This document shows positions 1-11,400 of a stretch of 64,000 nt of DNA, in pieces. The notes below the pieces were generated by a model. It was given only the letters and a program-made list of their open reading frames with translations, was not told the DNA's origin and ran no database searches. Each line of letters opens with the position of its first letter. Positions within the stretch are counted from its first letter, which is position 1. Source of the stretch: Pomphorhynchus laevis (taxonomy: Eukaryota; Acanthocephala; Palaeacanthocephala; Echinorhynchida; Pomphorhynchidae); assembly GCA_012934845.2 (NCBI GenBank), contig WNNJ02001172.1:18712-82711 (forward strand), read 5' to 3'. Made by a program: the position numbers and the translations under genes.

Positions 1-651
1 TTTATATATAATCATAATCATCATATAAAGGATATTAATGTTTTTAATTCTGATTAAACTAATTTATATATTCGTCTTAGCTAATTTTTAAGCAGCTTAT
101 ACGTACCGTAGTTGTTTATGTAATTGAGCACGTGCATGGTTATTTAGATCAAATTATTTACAAATAAATAGTTTCATAATAAGGCAATTTGTGGTGCTAG
201 CCAGATACACTTGATTTAATTAAAAATAAACTCGTTTATAACATTTACTTTTGTGATAGAATTACATTCGTGTAGCAAGTTATGTTAGTGTTAAAATGCA
301 TTTTACCAACACGAGAAGTGTAATAATTTGACGTTTAGGCTAATCTCAGTGACCCTTTTCATGAACATTATAATATTGAATTTTGTGAGCAGGATCATAA
401 AAAACAAACTTTTAATTTTAATATTTTGCTAATCTCTGTTAGCATTACCAGAAAAATAACATTATTTTTGTTAATGCTAATAGAAATTAGCGAATTATTA
501 AAATTAAAATTTTTGTTTATTTTGATCACAGGCTCCCAAAATTGAATAAAGAAAAATAGATTATTAAAATCAAATATTTGCAATAATAAATTATACAAAC
601 ATTAAAAACTCACAGACTACGTACGTAGTATTCACTATAAACTGAATTTTA
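1..651. other. AT-rich intergenic DNA, no gene seen
   Basis: No reading frame here resembles a protein I know. The stretch is very AT-rich. The only structure is the fold-back repeat at 374-547, listed separately. Short reading frames over it arise from the palindrome and have no coding character. Confidence 0.6.
374..547. repeat. Imperfect palindrome (fold-back, MITE-like)
   Basis: The sequence from about 374 to 455 is the imperfect reverse complement of about 463 to 547. Both arms carry matching blocks around 'attgaattttg', 'aaacaaacttttaatttta' and 'gttagcatta' and their complements. The arms are about 80 bp with almost no loop, so a single strand would fold into one long hairpin. This shape is common in small non-autonomous DNA transposons (MITEs) and fold-back elements. 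No clear target duplication or recognisable terminus was found, so the family is open. Confidence 0.6.
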
Positions 652-661
652 CTAAATTTAA

Positions 662-2236
662 CGTGGTGTCCCAATTCCCACAAACCCAATTCCCACAAAA
701 AATAATAAACATTTTCACCCCTAAAAATTATGATTTTCTGGATGAGGAGTGAAAATGGTAAAGAAGTTCTTACTGTGGGGAATTTCATCTTTTTATACTG
801 TAACATGAGTGGCAACAAAAAATACTACTGGCGTTGTATTACAGAGGGCTGTAAAGTGACAGCGACAACAGTAGGAAGGACATTGGTCGCTTTCAAAGGC
901 GAACATTTTCATTCAGATGACCAAGAAAAGATAATTCATTCTCAAATTAGGGATATTATCAAAGGTTGTCTAATACGAGAACCCTACAGGCCAGCTCAAG
1001 AGATATATGATTGTGCTAAGGAAGAATTGGTGAATTTCTATGCTACAAACGTCGACATTGCTCACTTGATCCCAGCTTTTGATTCGGTAAAATCAAATAT
1101 TTATCGTTGGAGATCTGCTCTTGTACCATCTGTCATCGTTATAAGTAAACAAACTTTTAATTACGATTTCTTTAAAATTTCAGCAAGTATCAGCAAATCT
1201 CATCATCTTCGTCGTTTTTCTCAGATATATGTCATCCATGGAACGTTTAGCAGTCAGTCTTTCCCTCTTCTATATTGCTCTTTAACAGAGAAAACGGAAA
1301 AAATTATACTAAATTGTTTAGCACCATTAAGAATGTTTTAGTCGATAGAAATGTACAATTTGATCCAAAGAAAATACAGATCGATTTTGAACAGGCTACA
1401 TTCAATGGATTAAGTTCCGTTTTCCCGAAGCCGAAATCAGCGGTTGTATTTTTCATTCGGACAGGCAATTTGGAGACGGGCACAAAAGCTCGGGTTGACA
1501 AGGATGTATCATGAAGATATTAATTTCAAGAGTTGTGTTCAAATGTGTTCATCTCTTGCTCTCATTTTTCTCAGTGATATCGATTCTGCCTGGTCAAATA
1601 TTCAAAATAGTTGGCCAATGGAAAATTCAGCAGCAGTTGAATTAAAAGATTATATCAATAATACATGGATTGCTGCATCCTCCTCTTAACTTTTCGGAAG
1701 AAATACTTGGAATCAATATGGTGTTTTAAGAGGAAGAACAAATAATGCCGCAGAGGGATTCCACAACAAACTCAACAAAAAGCTAAACAAAGCCAATCCA
1801 AGCTTTTGGGAAGTAGTCTCAGTATTTAAAAAAATCAGATCTACAGTTACATCGAGTTTCGAAGAATTCGGCATGGTGGAAAACTTAAATCTAGCAAAAG
1901 AGTATATGTGAACCAAGAAATGAAGATTGCTAGACTTTGGATGAGCTTTGAGAGAGAAGAAATCGATTTACAACTTCTGATGGTAGGTCTAAAACAATCA
2001 ATTAATTTGGATATTTAAATTTGTTTTGTAAAATATACTTCTATTCCTTTAATAAAACTTTTTAATAGATTTTAAATAAAAAAATGATAATATAAAATAT
2101 TTGTATTTAAACTCACTTTTTAATAATTTTTAGGAGTGAAAATTTTTATTATTTTTTGTGGGAATTGATTTTGTAGGAATTGGGTTTGTGGGAATTGATT
2201 TTGTAGGAATTGGGTTTGTGGGAATTGGCCCTCGAC
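662..2236 (+). mobile_element. MULE-type DNA transposon with TIRs and target duplication
   Basis: Both ends carry matching terminal inverted repeats. The left TIR is about 662-731 and the right TIR about 2123-2236, sharing the core 'ccaattcccacaaaccc' and the inner block 'attttcac(c/t)cctaaaaatta'. The 10-bp sequence CTAAATTTAA flanks the element on both sides, at 652-661 and 2237-2246, as expected for Mutator-like elements, which duplicate 8 to 11 bp. The right TIR is longer because a 30-bp block (2161-2190) is repeated in tandem (2191-2220). The element holds one decayed transposase gene and nothing else. It is an almost complete 1.58-kb insertion that is no longer autonomous. Confidence 0.85.
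730..2018 (+). pseudogene. FLYWCH-MULE transposase, decayed
   Basis: The first part (730-1110) encodes a FLYWCH-type zinc finger: residues near 35-60 include 'YYWRC', 'CKVTAT' and a downstream 'HFHSDD' supplying the Cys and His ligands. From about 1210 it matches the MULE transposase domain, with 'IYVIHGTFSSQSFPLLYC' and 'IDFEQATFNG' (second catalytic acid region), then a 'FHFGQAIWRR'-like helix. The C-terminal stretch near 1710-1910 carries 'RTNNAAEGFHNKLNK', a typical MULE ending. Several frames are needed to read these parts: shifts lie near 1290, 1440 and 1690, and the first catalytic Asp region around 1110-1200 is missing or scrambled. The gene is therefore dead. It sits between the TIRs of the transposon that once moved it. 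Confidence 0.85.
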
Positions 2237-2246
2237 CTAAATTTAA

Positions 2247-2634
2247 ACGCATATATAAAAAGAATATATCAGCAGATGTATGTTATACCAAATAAAATGC
2301 AAAGGAGCATCGTTCAGCAGTAAGGAGAGGCGACATTTAATTGGCAATTTTAAATCATTTTTTATCAATAACCATGAAGTGGATTTTGATAATACCAGTA
2401 TACTTGAAACATATGTTAATTCCCTCGAATGATACTGGACTCAATTGACATTAATGCTGCAAGGAAAAATATGCAAGACAATAAGTCTAACTATATTTAA
2501 AAAAGGTAAAATGATTGCAACATTTGTGAAAGTCCTTAAATTCTCCCTGAATTCTACGTACGTATGCCAATGACGTTTAAATGTTTATATAATTTATTTT
2601 TCATGAAAATGGTCACTCGCGAAAATGGTCACCA
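2247..2634. other. Unassigned AT-rich stretch
   Basis: This segment between the MULE element and the hammerhead array has no frame that I recognise. It is somewhat less AT-rich than the surrounding spacer and could be a decayed repeat, but I see no termini or motifs that name it. Confidence 0.4.
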
Positions 2635-2687
2635 TTTAGACATTGTTTAAGCGTGTATTAAGGTGCCTAAGGATGATTATTAAAGTC

Positions 2688-2729
2688 ACGGTACTGATGA
2701 GCTCCGTTAGAGCGAAACGCGTATACCAT
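2688..2729 (+). ncRNA. Type I hammerhead ribozyme, array copy 1
   Basis: The core is CTGATGA (2694-2700), stem II GCTC/GAGC (2701-2704 with 2710-2713) around a 5-nt loop, then GAAA (2714-2717). Stem III is minimal, A2717-T2722 and C2718-G2721 with a 2-nt loop, followed by the cleavage nucleotide A2723. Stem I pairs 2688-2693 with 2724-2729 and has one mismatch (C2689 with A2728). A very short stem III is typical of PLE and retrozyme hammerheads, which often work as dimers. Confidence 0.8.
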
Positions 2730-3146
2730 TGTTGAAGTTTGTCGTCATACATAGGATGACTGCGCATACGTAGCGACTTTGAATATTGCGAGAATAATTC
2801 GGTTCTATTTCTTGATCTGATGAGGATATATAGAATGCTGCCTGGTGTTTATGCCTCTTCATGAGGAAAACAGTGATTTATTTACGAGTACACCATTGTG
2901 TGTCCCAGTGCAGGTGTAACAAATTATATTTTATATATTTGTACACTTTAAATTGTCCCTGTAAAACAGCATTTCTATTAAAAGGAATTTAGTGCCTGAT
3001 GCATGGTTAAACTGCAATACGCACTGCCATGCACAGAGCTTATGCTAAATTTCCTCTGATGATTCAGATTAAGAATAATTCTGTTTTTCGAGCTTTAGAC
3101 ATTGTTTAAGCGTGTGTTAAGGTGCCTATGGATAATTATTAAAGTC

Positions 3147-3188
3147 ACGGTACTGATGAGCTCCGTTAGAGCGAAACGCGTATACCGT
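3147..3188 (+). ncRNA. Type I hammerhead ribozyme, array copy 2
   Basis: This is the best-formed copy. CTGATGA lies at 3153-3159, stem II is GCTC/GAGC, GAAA is at 3173-3176, and predicted cleavage follows A3182. Stem I pairs ACGGTA (3147-3152) with TACCGT (3183-3188) over six perfect base pairs. All conserved core bases of the family are present. Confidence 0.85.
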
Positions 3189-3608
3189 TGTTGAAGTTTG
3201 TCGTCACACATAGGATGACTAGGCATACGTAGCGACTTTGAATATTGCGAGAATAATTCGGTTCTATTTCTTGATCTGATTAGGATATATAGAATGCTGC
3301 CTGGTGTTTATGCCTCTGTGAGGAAAAAATAGTGATTTATTTAAGAGTAAACCATTGAGTGTCCCAGGGCATGTGTAATAACAAATTATATTACATATAT
3401 TTGTACACTTGAAAGTGTCCCTGTAAAACAGCATTTCTAGTAAAAAGAATTTAGTGCCTGATGCATGGTCAAACTGCAATAGTCACTGCCACGCACAGAG
3501 CTTATGCTAAATTGCCTCCGATTATTCAGATTAAGGGTAGTTCTGTTTTTCGAGCTTTAAACTTTGTTTAAGCGTGTGTTAAGGCGCCTATAGATGATTA
3601 TTAAAGTC

Positions 3609-3650
3609 ACGGTACTGATGAGCTTCGTTAGAGCGAAACGCGTATACCGT
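3609..3650 (+). ncRNA. Type I hammerhead ribozyme, array copy 3
   Basis: The core CTGATGA begins at 3615, stem II is GCTT/GAGC (the last pair is a T-G wobble), then GAAA, and the cleavage point follows A3644. Stem I is six perfect pairs (3609-3614 with 3645-3650). The change in stem II keeps pairing, which supports past selection on the fold. Confidence 0.83.
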
Positions 3651-3832
3651 TGTTGAAGTTTGTCGTCACACATAGGATGACTGGGCATACGTAGCGACTT
3701 TGAATATTGCGAGAATAATTCGGTTATATTTCTTAGTCTGATGAGGATATATAGGATGCTGCATGGTGTTTATGCCTCTTTATTAGGAAAATATAGTGAT
3801 TTATTTACGAGTACACCATTGAGTGTTTCAGG

Positions 3833-5138
3833 GTCTGTGTTAAACTGTCTCTTACCCTCAGTTAAATAGTCTTTTTTATCCCATATGACCGTTTTAGCTC
3901 CTTTATCGGCTTTTTGTAAGACTATATAAATCATGTTGCAGAGATCGTAAATCGCTTTCATTTCACTATTGCTTAAATTTGGTTTGTAGTTCGTGTCTGG
4001 TGGCATGTCGATATATTGTTGTATTTCATCAGTTTTAACTACTTTACTTTTAATTATTTGTCTTTCATTTGGATTTGCGATGCTTTCAAATGTCCGATTA
4101 GTCATACTTCTGAGAGAGTTCATAAAATTCAGTCTGTTAGAATCACGTTACACAGGAACAAAATTTAATCCAAGAGACAGTGCCTCACGATGTTCATCTG
4201 AGATGATTTTATTTGTTTAATTAACTATTGTGTCACTTTTATGTTTTATTGGTTTGCGTTGAAACCTTATAAATCTTCGATTTCTATGATAACGTGTTTC
4301 CAGTTCAGTCTGTGTTACAAGTCTGTGTAACCACCATGATAATTTACGGTATTTTTGTTTCATTAATTGATCGTATAGTTCTTGATTTAACTTGCCTGAT
4401 TGGGTACTTATTACCATCGCATAGAAATCGAATAATATTTTCATAAGGGACATTTCGGTTTGTTTAATAATTATATTCCATATATCTGTAAGGTTTATGC
4501 TTATTTCTTCTTTTACCAGATTCATATTGATCTGCATTTCCTTCCGAATTCTCAGTCCATCTGGTGTAATCCCTTTTTTCAAACAGAATTTTAGAAATCA
4601 CCGATGTGATTGTGCCTGAGCTATTACATTACCTACCGAGATTGCTCGTATAGCAATACTTGGATTATTTATATATGTGGTATTGAACCGGTTGTTCACA
4701 AGATCACCCATTGATAATGCTTTCTATTTAATAATATTAAAATCGTGATAATAATGTAATAAACACAATTTATTTCAAAGCTTTAGGATAACCCTTCTTC
4801 AGCAACGATTTCAAAAACACTTCTGTGTGAGTTAGAAAATTACACGTATATATACATTGAATCCGGAAGAGTTTTGATCAATTTTCTTATTAGGGTAAAT
4901 GGTATATATGTTTTGTGTTGAGTTGTTTATCTGCCATTAGTTGACCCATCCAAAATAGTTATTTTCGTTTTGGCTCTTCCGTATCGTCCATGTTTCCGTC
5001 AAGAATTGTAGTTTTTATCTGATGCTCTGGATATTCAATGCAGTGTCGTGCTGCCCCATCGTTTTTAAGTCGTTTATGAGCAATATCCGATCATGTGGTA
5101 AGAGCCCTTATGTTCATCTGTCCGCCTGTTTGACCAAC
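3833..5138 (-). repeat. 1.3-kb direct repeat of the PLE (partner at 6571-7880)
   Basis: The segment 3833-5138 is almost identical to 6571-7880, with only a few scattered differences and a small insertion near 7475. It spans the end of the GIY-YIG region, the spacer and the N-terminal coding part. PLEs often carry such direct repeats (pseudo-LTRs) because new copies arise in tandem. The outer edges are abrupt: the left copy stops against the hammerhead array and the right copy stops against a Rex1-like fragment. Confidence 0.85.
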
Positions 5139-7880
5139 ATAGGTTGCTGAACATTCATTGTATTTACACGCGTAAACTACACCTTTGCTTTTGCAGTTGA
5201 AATTACCTCGTATCTTATAGGATAGTTCTGTTTTTGGATTATGAAACTTAGTGCACATCTCCATTTCCTTACAGCACTTGCACTTTTTATCATTGCACGG
5301 TTTGTTTTCACCTGATTGATACTTTTGATCAGAGTTAATTATCTTAAGAATAGTTCTCTTTTTTGAAAGCTTTTTGTAGCGTCTTTATTCGTTTACTGCT
5401 AGTATTATCAAGATGGTTTTAATGCCTTTGCAACATCATTTCGTAATCAATTAAGCGCTTGATGGTATGTGAATTGTGCATAAAACTTGTTTTGGTTTGC
5501 TTTTTCTTTTGTTTTCTTCGTCAAGATAGTTTCTCTCGACATACTGTCTACTCCCCGTATGTCTTTGAATTTGTTTTATTCTGTATCCACGTTCTTTTAA
5601 TTCTTTAATCAGTTTGTGAATACTAGTATTGTAATCGCTAGTCGTTGAGCATATCTTTTTATGCATATTACTTCATTTTTAATAACTAACCGTTTTACCT
5701 TATTTGGCATACAACTTCGTGCATGGAGTAGAGCTCTTGTGCCTTCAAATTTGCGGTGTATAGTTGTTTGCCAGTTGTTACCGTCATCTTTGAACATTTC
5801 TACGTCTAGAAATGTAACACTTTCTTGAATTGCGTGTGTGAATTTTAGTTCACTTGCGGTATTTAAAGTTGTAATGAATTGTTCAAGATTTTCCATGCCA
5901 TGCGTCCATACGATGGAGATATCATCTATGTACCGCCACCATACTAACGGTTTATTTACAGACGTTTTAAGCATTAGTTCTTCTATGTGAGCTACATAGA
6001 GTCCAGCAAATACTGGGGCCACAGGGCGTCACATTGCTGTACCTATTTGTCGGTGATACAAACATGCATCGAATGTAAGCGTACTTGACTTTAGAATGAG
6101 TTCAAGAAGCCTTATGTTTTTCTCTATTTCATCATCTTTCATTTTTTCATCGATTAGTGTTTTCCGTATTGCTTCAATACCATTATCAAGTTTGATGCTT
6201 GTGTATAAAGACTCTATGTCCATCATGAAAACTATTGCATTTTCAGGAATATCATTTTTTACTTGTTCGAATTTATTCATAAATTCCCCAGTGCTAGCAA
6301 TGTACGATGGTTTATTAGAGAGGATCGGATGTAATTTCTTGTGTAAAAATTTTGCCAATTTTTATGTAGCCATTCCTATATTTTTATGATCGGTCTTCCT
6401 GGACACGGACTAGTACCTTTATGTATTTTTAGTACAAGATACATTTTTCCAGGACGATGTTTTTGTACTGGAACTTTTTCGTCTTCATAATTTTTAAACA
6501 TTCGTTTTATTTATGTGTTTACTTTATTTACAATGCTTAGATGTTCTTCCATTGTGATGCTCTTATATGTGTCTGTGTTAAACTGTCTCTTACCCTCAGT
6601 TAAATAGTCTTTTTTATCCCATATGACCGTTTTAGCTCCTTTATCGGCTTTTTGTAAGACTATATAAATCATGTTGCAGAGATCGTAAATCGCTTTCATT
6701 TCACTATTGCTTAAATTTGGTTTGTAGTTCGTGTCTGGTGGCATGTCGATATATTGTTGTATTTCATCAGTTTTAACTACTTTACTTTTAATTATTTGTC
6801 TTTCATTTGGATTTGCGATGCTTTCAAATGTCCGATTAGTCATACTTCTGAGAGAGTTCATAAAATTCAGTCTGTTAGAATCACGTTACACAGGAACAAA
6901 ATTTAATCCAAGAGACAGTGCCTCACGATGTTCATCTGAGATGATTTTATTTGTTTAATTAACTATTGTGTCACTTTTATGTTTTATTGGTTTGCGTTGA
7001 AACCTTATAAATCTTCGATTTCTATAATAACGTGTTTCCAGTTCAGTCTGTGTTACAAGTCTGTGTAACCACCATGATAATTTACGGTATTTTTGTTTCA
7101 TTAATTGATCGTATAGTTCTTGATTTAACTTGCCTGATTGGGTACTTATTACCATCGCATAGAAATCGAATAATATTTTCATAAGGGACATTTCGGTTTG
7201 TTTAATAATTATATTCCATATATCTGTAAGGTTTATGCTTATTTCTTCTTTTACCAGATTCATATTGATCTGCATTTCCTTCCGAATTCTCAGTCCATCT
7301 GGTGTAATCCCTTTTTTCAAACAGAATTTTAGAAATCACCGATGTGATTGTGCCTGAGCTATTACATTACCTACCGAGATTGCTCGTATAGCAATACTTG
7401 GATTATTTATATATGTGGTATTGAACCGGTTGTTCACAAGATCACCCATTGATAATGCTTTCTATTATAATAATATTAATTAAAATCGTGATAATAATGT
7501 AATAAACACAATTTATTTCAAAGCTTTCGGATAACCCTTCTTCAGCAACGATTTCAAAAACACTTCTGTGTGAGTTAGAAAATTACACGTATATATACAT
7601 TGAATCCGGAAGAGTTTTGATCAATTTTCTTATTAGGGTAAATGGTATATATGTTTTGTGTTGAGTTGTTTATCTGCCATTAGTTGACCTATCCAAAATA
7701 GTTATTTTCGTTTTGGCTTTTCCGTATCGTCCATGTTTCCGTCAAGAATTGTAGTTTTTATCTGATGCTCTGGATATGCAATGCAGTGTCGTGCTTCCCC
7801 ATCGTTTTAAGTCGTTTATGAGCAATATCCGATCATGTGGTAAGAGCCCTTATGTTCATCTGTCCGCCTGTTTGACCAAC
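3833..7880 (-). mobile_element. Penelope-like element (RT then GIY-YIG), broken, in a head-to-tail arrangement
   Basis: On the minus strand the parts run in the usual PLE order. The N-terminal region (about 7320-6510) contains 'VLQKADKGAKTVIWDKKDY'. The reverse transcriptase (about 6480-5600) has 'DIESLYTSI' (box A), 'APVFAGLY' (box B) and 'RYIDDISIVW' (box C). A GIY-YIG endonuclease follows (about 5250-4900), recognised by 'YVGQTGGQMNIR' and the downstream 'HCIEYPEH'. Downstream the N-terminal region starts again (4582-3833), so the locus is one unit of about 2.74 kb plus part of a second. The coding region is broken in several places and reads as a fossil. The two copies of the repeated part are nearly identical, so the duplication itself is young. 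Confidence 0.85.
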
Positions 7881-8142
7881 TGCCGAGCTGCTCTAACAGA
7901 TGCCGGTCTTCAGTTCGGTTCCATCAGACTACCATCTCTGCTTTTTGCAGATGACGTTGCTTTTTGCTTCTTGTCCTGAGGACTTACAGTGCCTACTAGA
8001 TCGATTCACGATGGAATGCCAAGGAGCAAGGATGTTAGTTAGTACCTCCAAGACTGTATTTATGTGTTTGTCTCGGATTCAGGTGCCAATGTCAATCTGG
8101 ATTGGGGAAAAGGTTTTCTGATGTAAAGGATATCAAGTAAAA
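7881..8142 (+). mobile_element. Rex1-like LINE fragment (RT box C region)
   Basis: The plus strand encodes a piece of a Rex1/CR1-group reverse transcriptase: 'RLPSLLFADDVAF' (box C with FADD) followed by 'CQGARMLVSTSKTVFM', the usual 'aaG(M)kvStsKse' segment, and 'IWIGEKVF'. The frame is broken near 7970. It is cut off at both ends, by the PLE on the left and a Naiad fragment on the right. A second copy of its right half lies at 11848-12056, and the 3' end of a similar element at 23.6-24.2 kb. Confidence 0.7.
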
Positions 8143-8410
8143 ATAAGAAGTTTTTTTAAAGATATCATATGTTCAATAAATCAAAAATTAATTAAGGACT
8201 ATGATATGCTAAGTTGTGTAATATACAGTTATTGTAATACAAAATAATATAATCGTACAATAAATGTTAATAATAACAATAGAAAATATACATTAACCAT
8301 AAACTTCATTAATAAATGTATAGATAGCATATATATAGCCGGACTTTTAAGTGATTCTAAAAGTAAAGAAATAATAGTGTCAGATTTAAGTAAATATATT
8401 CCTATATATA
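8143..8410 (+). mobile_element. Fragment of the Naiad-type PLE
   Basis: This stretch is the reverse complement of part of the PLE at 29.4-31.9 kb (about 31385-31118), with high similarity through 'atatcatatgttcaataaatc' and 'gccggacttttaa'. It stops at 'aaatatattccta', where the single-ORF LINE is inserted. The continuation appears beyond that LINE at 11790-11847. It is a broken relic. Confidence 0.8.
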
Positions 8411-11400
8411 TCTCGTATAAATCAAAAACAACAAGCAATACATAACATTAATCTCACAGACTAAAATCTACAAATTGTTTTTCCAATCCATTGTCGGAAT
8501 TCTGCATTAACTTCTTTCATTGATCCTTGTATATTGATCGTCGGGCAAGCCAAAATGTGTTCTCCGATTTGAATGACGCCGCAGTCGCAGTTTAGGGATG
8601 TTACAAGACCGGCTTTGAAAAGAAAACCTCTGTATCGACCGTATCTGGAACGGAGCCTGTTTAGCTGTACCAATGTGAACGGTTCAAATCGTTACTGATA
8701 AGAGATAGTGACACATTAGGAACGAACCTGCGTAGTTGGGATGTTGACTTCTCCCATCTCTGTTGCCACCTCCTACATACAAGCTCATCAATCCCATTCG
8801 TGTTAATTAGATTGAGCAGAGTTCTGACACGTCTGCTGAACGGATGTCGTGATTTGAGGCGGGGTTTGACAACAGGGATTGGTAGGGTGTTCAGGGATCG
8901 GCTTGCTGAGACACAGATTGCGTCCCGCCTTATATCGGCTGGTGGTATACCAGATAACACTGGAAGTAAGTCGATTGGTGTTGGCCTTATTGCATTACTG
9001 GTTAATCTCATTGCCTCGTTGAGACTTGCGTCAACTTTCTTGACATGTGTGCTTCCAGACCATACCGGGGCCGCATATTCAGCAGCCGAGTAACATAGGG
9101 CCAATACAGACGTTTGCAGTGTATGGAAGCTTGAACCCCAATTGATTCCGGCCAGACGGCGAATAATATTGCAGCGTGACCGCACCTTTCCCGAGATAGA
9201 TTCAATGTGTTGCCTGTAGGAGAGTGTGCGATCAAGGGTGACTCCGAGATACGTTGGATGCTTCACATTAGGCAATCTGGTTCCGTCAAGAGATACAGTC
9301 AATGTAGCATCAACTTGGTGATTATTGAGATGAAATAAAGATACTACCGTCTTATCAATGTTAAGTCGAAGATGCCACTTTTTGAAATATCCGGATAATA
9401 TACTTATGTCGGCAGAGAGTGTTTTGCTGAGTGGAGCGATTTTGTGGCCAGTTGATAGAATTGCCATGTCATCCGCATATATGTATTTTTTCGCTGATGT
9501 CAGTGGTATATCTGAGGTGTATAGGTTGAACAGCAAAGGGGAAATAACTGATCCCTGCGGTAGGCCGTTATTGAGTCTGCGCGCTCTTAAAAGTTTACTA
9601 CCCAACTGAACCCGCAATCGACGGTTTGAGAAGATGTCAATGATCAAACGGATCATATGGGGCGAAGGTAGACACTGTAAAAGTTTGAACGTGAGCCCCT
9701 TGATCCAAACCGCATCGTAAGCTGCAGAAAGGTCGATAAACACTGCGCCTGCTTTTTCATTGCGTTCAAATGCACACTCAATGTCTTCGGTCAGTGAAAT
9801 TATTTGGTCAACTGTGGATCTCCCCCTTGCGGAAACCGGCTTGCTCATTTGGAAGACAAATGTCTATATATGGTGTAATTCTCTTCAATATAACCCGTTC
9901 AAACACCTTGAGGGTTACGCTAAGCAAGCTAATAGGTCTATAAATTCCCGGATTGTTAGCAGGCTTGTTCGGTTTTTTAATTGCGATAACAGTTGAGACA
10001 CGCCATTGTTTAGGGATGCGTTGTTGCTTCATGCACGATGACATATAAAGTGCAAGCCATATAAGTGCAGATTTCGGTAAGTTTGCCAAAAATTCATTAT
10101 GAATTCGATCAGGTCCTGGTGCTCTGTTTAGTTTTAGACTATTCAGAGCTTCTGATATTTCTTCTTGCAATATATCACTCGTAATTTCGGGTGAGATCGG
10201 GCATGCTTTCCAGAGTGATTTCGTATCGTGTATGACTTTTCGATCAGCACTTTTGGAGGGATCACAAGGTTTAGAGATCAAAGCAAGTCGTTATGCAATC
10301 GAGTTTGCAGATATACCAGATGGTTGTTGGTTTTCGCTTGGAATACCAAGGCGGCCGGTTAATCGATTGAGGGTTGACCATGCTTGTCGACTGGAGTGTT
10401 TCATATCAATTCCTTCGACAGTTTGTGTCCACCTTTCTCTCCGCAAGTCGTTGATTAGTTGGAAAAGTTCGTCTGCGAGCGCACATCGTTCGAGATCATT
10501 GACTGATTCGACGAAACGGTCATAAAGCGCGTCGCACTGCTTGTTCCAACATGGAATGCATATTGTACAGACGCCACGATGAATGCATATGCTAGCGGCT
10601 GCGTAAATTGTATCACAAAACTGCTGGTAAGATGCAGATAAGTTTTTGCTCGTTGGGTTTGGAAGTTTGTTAATTTGGTTATGAACGAGTGAGCTGTAAC
10701 TTGACCAGTTGGCTCTCTGAAAGTTCCAGCGACGCAGTGGAAGAGATGTAAATGGATCTATCGCAGCAGAGTAGTGTAAGATAATTGGCCGGTGTTGTGA
10801 ACGTGGAAATGGTCCTAGTACCGTGCGTTCGGGAGTCACCCAATGTCTATGATTTGAACTATTGCTAGTGAAGCACAGGTCTGGGTTTGTGTGCGTGTTC
10901 CAAATTGCAGAATGGAATGATTTCGGCTGTTTATTGTCGTTTATTAGAGTCAGATCCAATAGAGATGCCCACTGCATAACAAGCTCACCGTTACAGTCTT
11001 TGGTTTAGTATCCCCAGCTAGTATGATGACTGTTAAAGTCCCCGCAATATATCGAAGGATGGGGGAATAAGGGAATTTTGTCAAAGAGTGCAGCGGGGGC
11101 TTATAAACACAAATTGTAGTTGTGTCGTCTACTCGAACGGCGAGCCAATGTGTTGAGTCTTGATCATTAGAATTTGTGATAGCGTCAGCTTTTATATTTT
11201 GGCGAACGAGTACTGCCTCACCATGGAATTTGCTGTGATGGGCTGTAATGAGTCTGTATCCTGGAATGATCAAATTCCCATCTCCTCTGATGTGCATCTC
11301 CTAAAGGGCGATTACCGATATGTTGTGTCGAGACAGAAGGTGGAGTAATATCTCTTTTTTTGCAGCAGTTAAACCTTCGATGTTTAATTGTAGGATACGG

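Larger units (their letters stand above)
2635..3834 (+). repeat. Tandem array of ~460-bp units with hammerhead ribozymes (retrozyme-like)
   Basis: About 2.6 copies of one unit lie head to tail. Landmarks such as 'ttgtttaagcgtgt', 'aggatgactg(c/g)gcatacgtagcgac' and 'ggatatatag(a/g)atgctgc' recur at a spacing of 459 and 462 bp. Each unit contains a type I hammerhead ribozyme on the plus strand (listed separately). Predicted self-cleavage would release monomers of 459 nt (2724-3182) and 462 nt (3183-3644). Animal retrozymes are known as small tandem repeats with type I hammerheads that give circular RNAs. They lack proteins and are thought to depend on other retroelements, with PLEs the usual suspects. 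No coding capacity is seen. The array starts abruptly at about 2635 and ends where the PLE begins at about 3833. A second array lies at 47.6-48.2 kb in the opposite direction. Confidence 0.8.

Noticed and set aside
3264-3479. 71-codon minus-strand frame within the hammerhead array
   Set aside because: It is not open in the neighbouring units of the array, so it is not coding.
3993-4220. Open frames opposite the PLE N-terminal region (also at 6731-6958)
   Set aside because: They are antisense shadows, repeated only because the PLE segment is repeated.
4770-4810. Hammerhead-like motif (CTGAAGA, hairpin, GAAA on the minus strand) in the classical PLE
   Set aside because: Two core bases differ and stem III cannot form. 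It is a decayed or unrelated PLE end motif and is not called as a ribozyme.
8800-9609. Plus-strand open frames opposite the single-ORF LINE RT
   Set aside because: No motif in them, while the minus strand holds a 395-codon RT frame.
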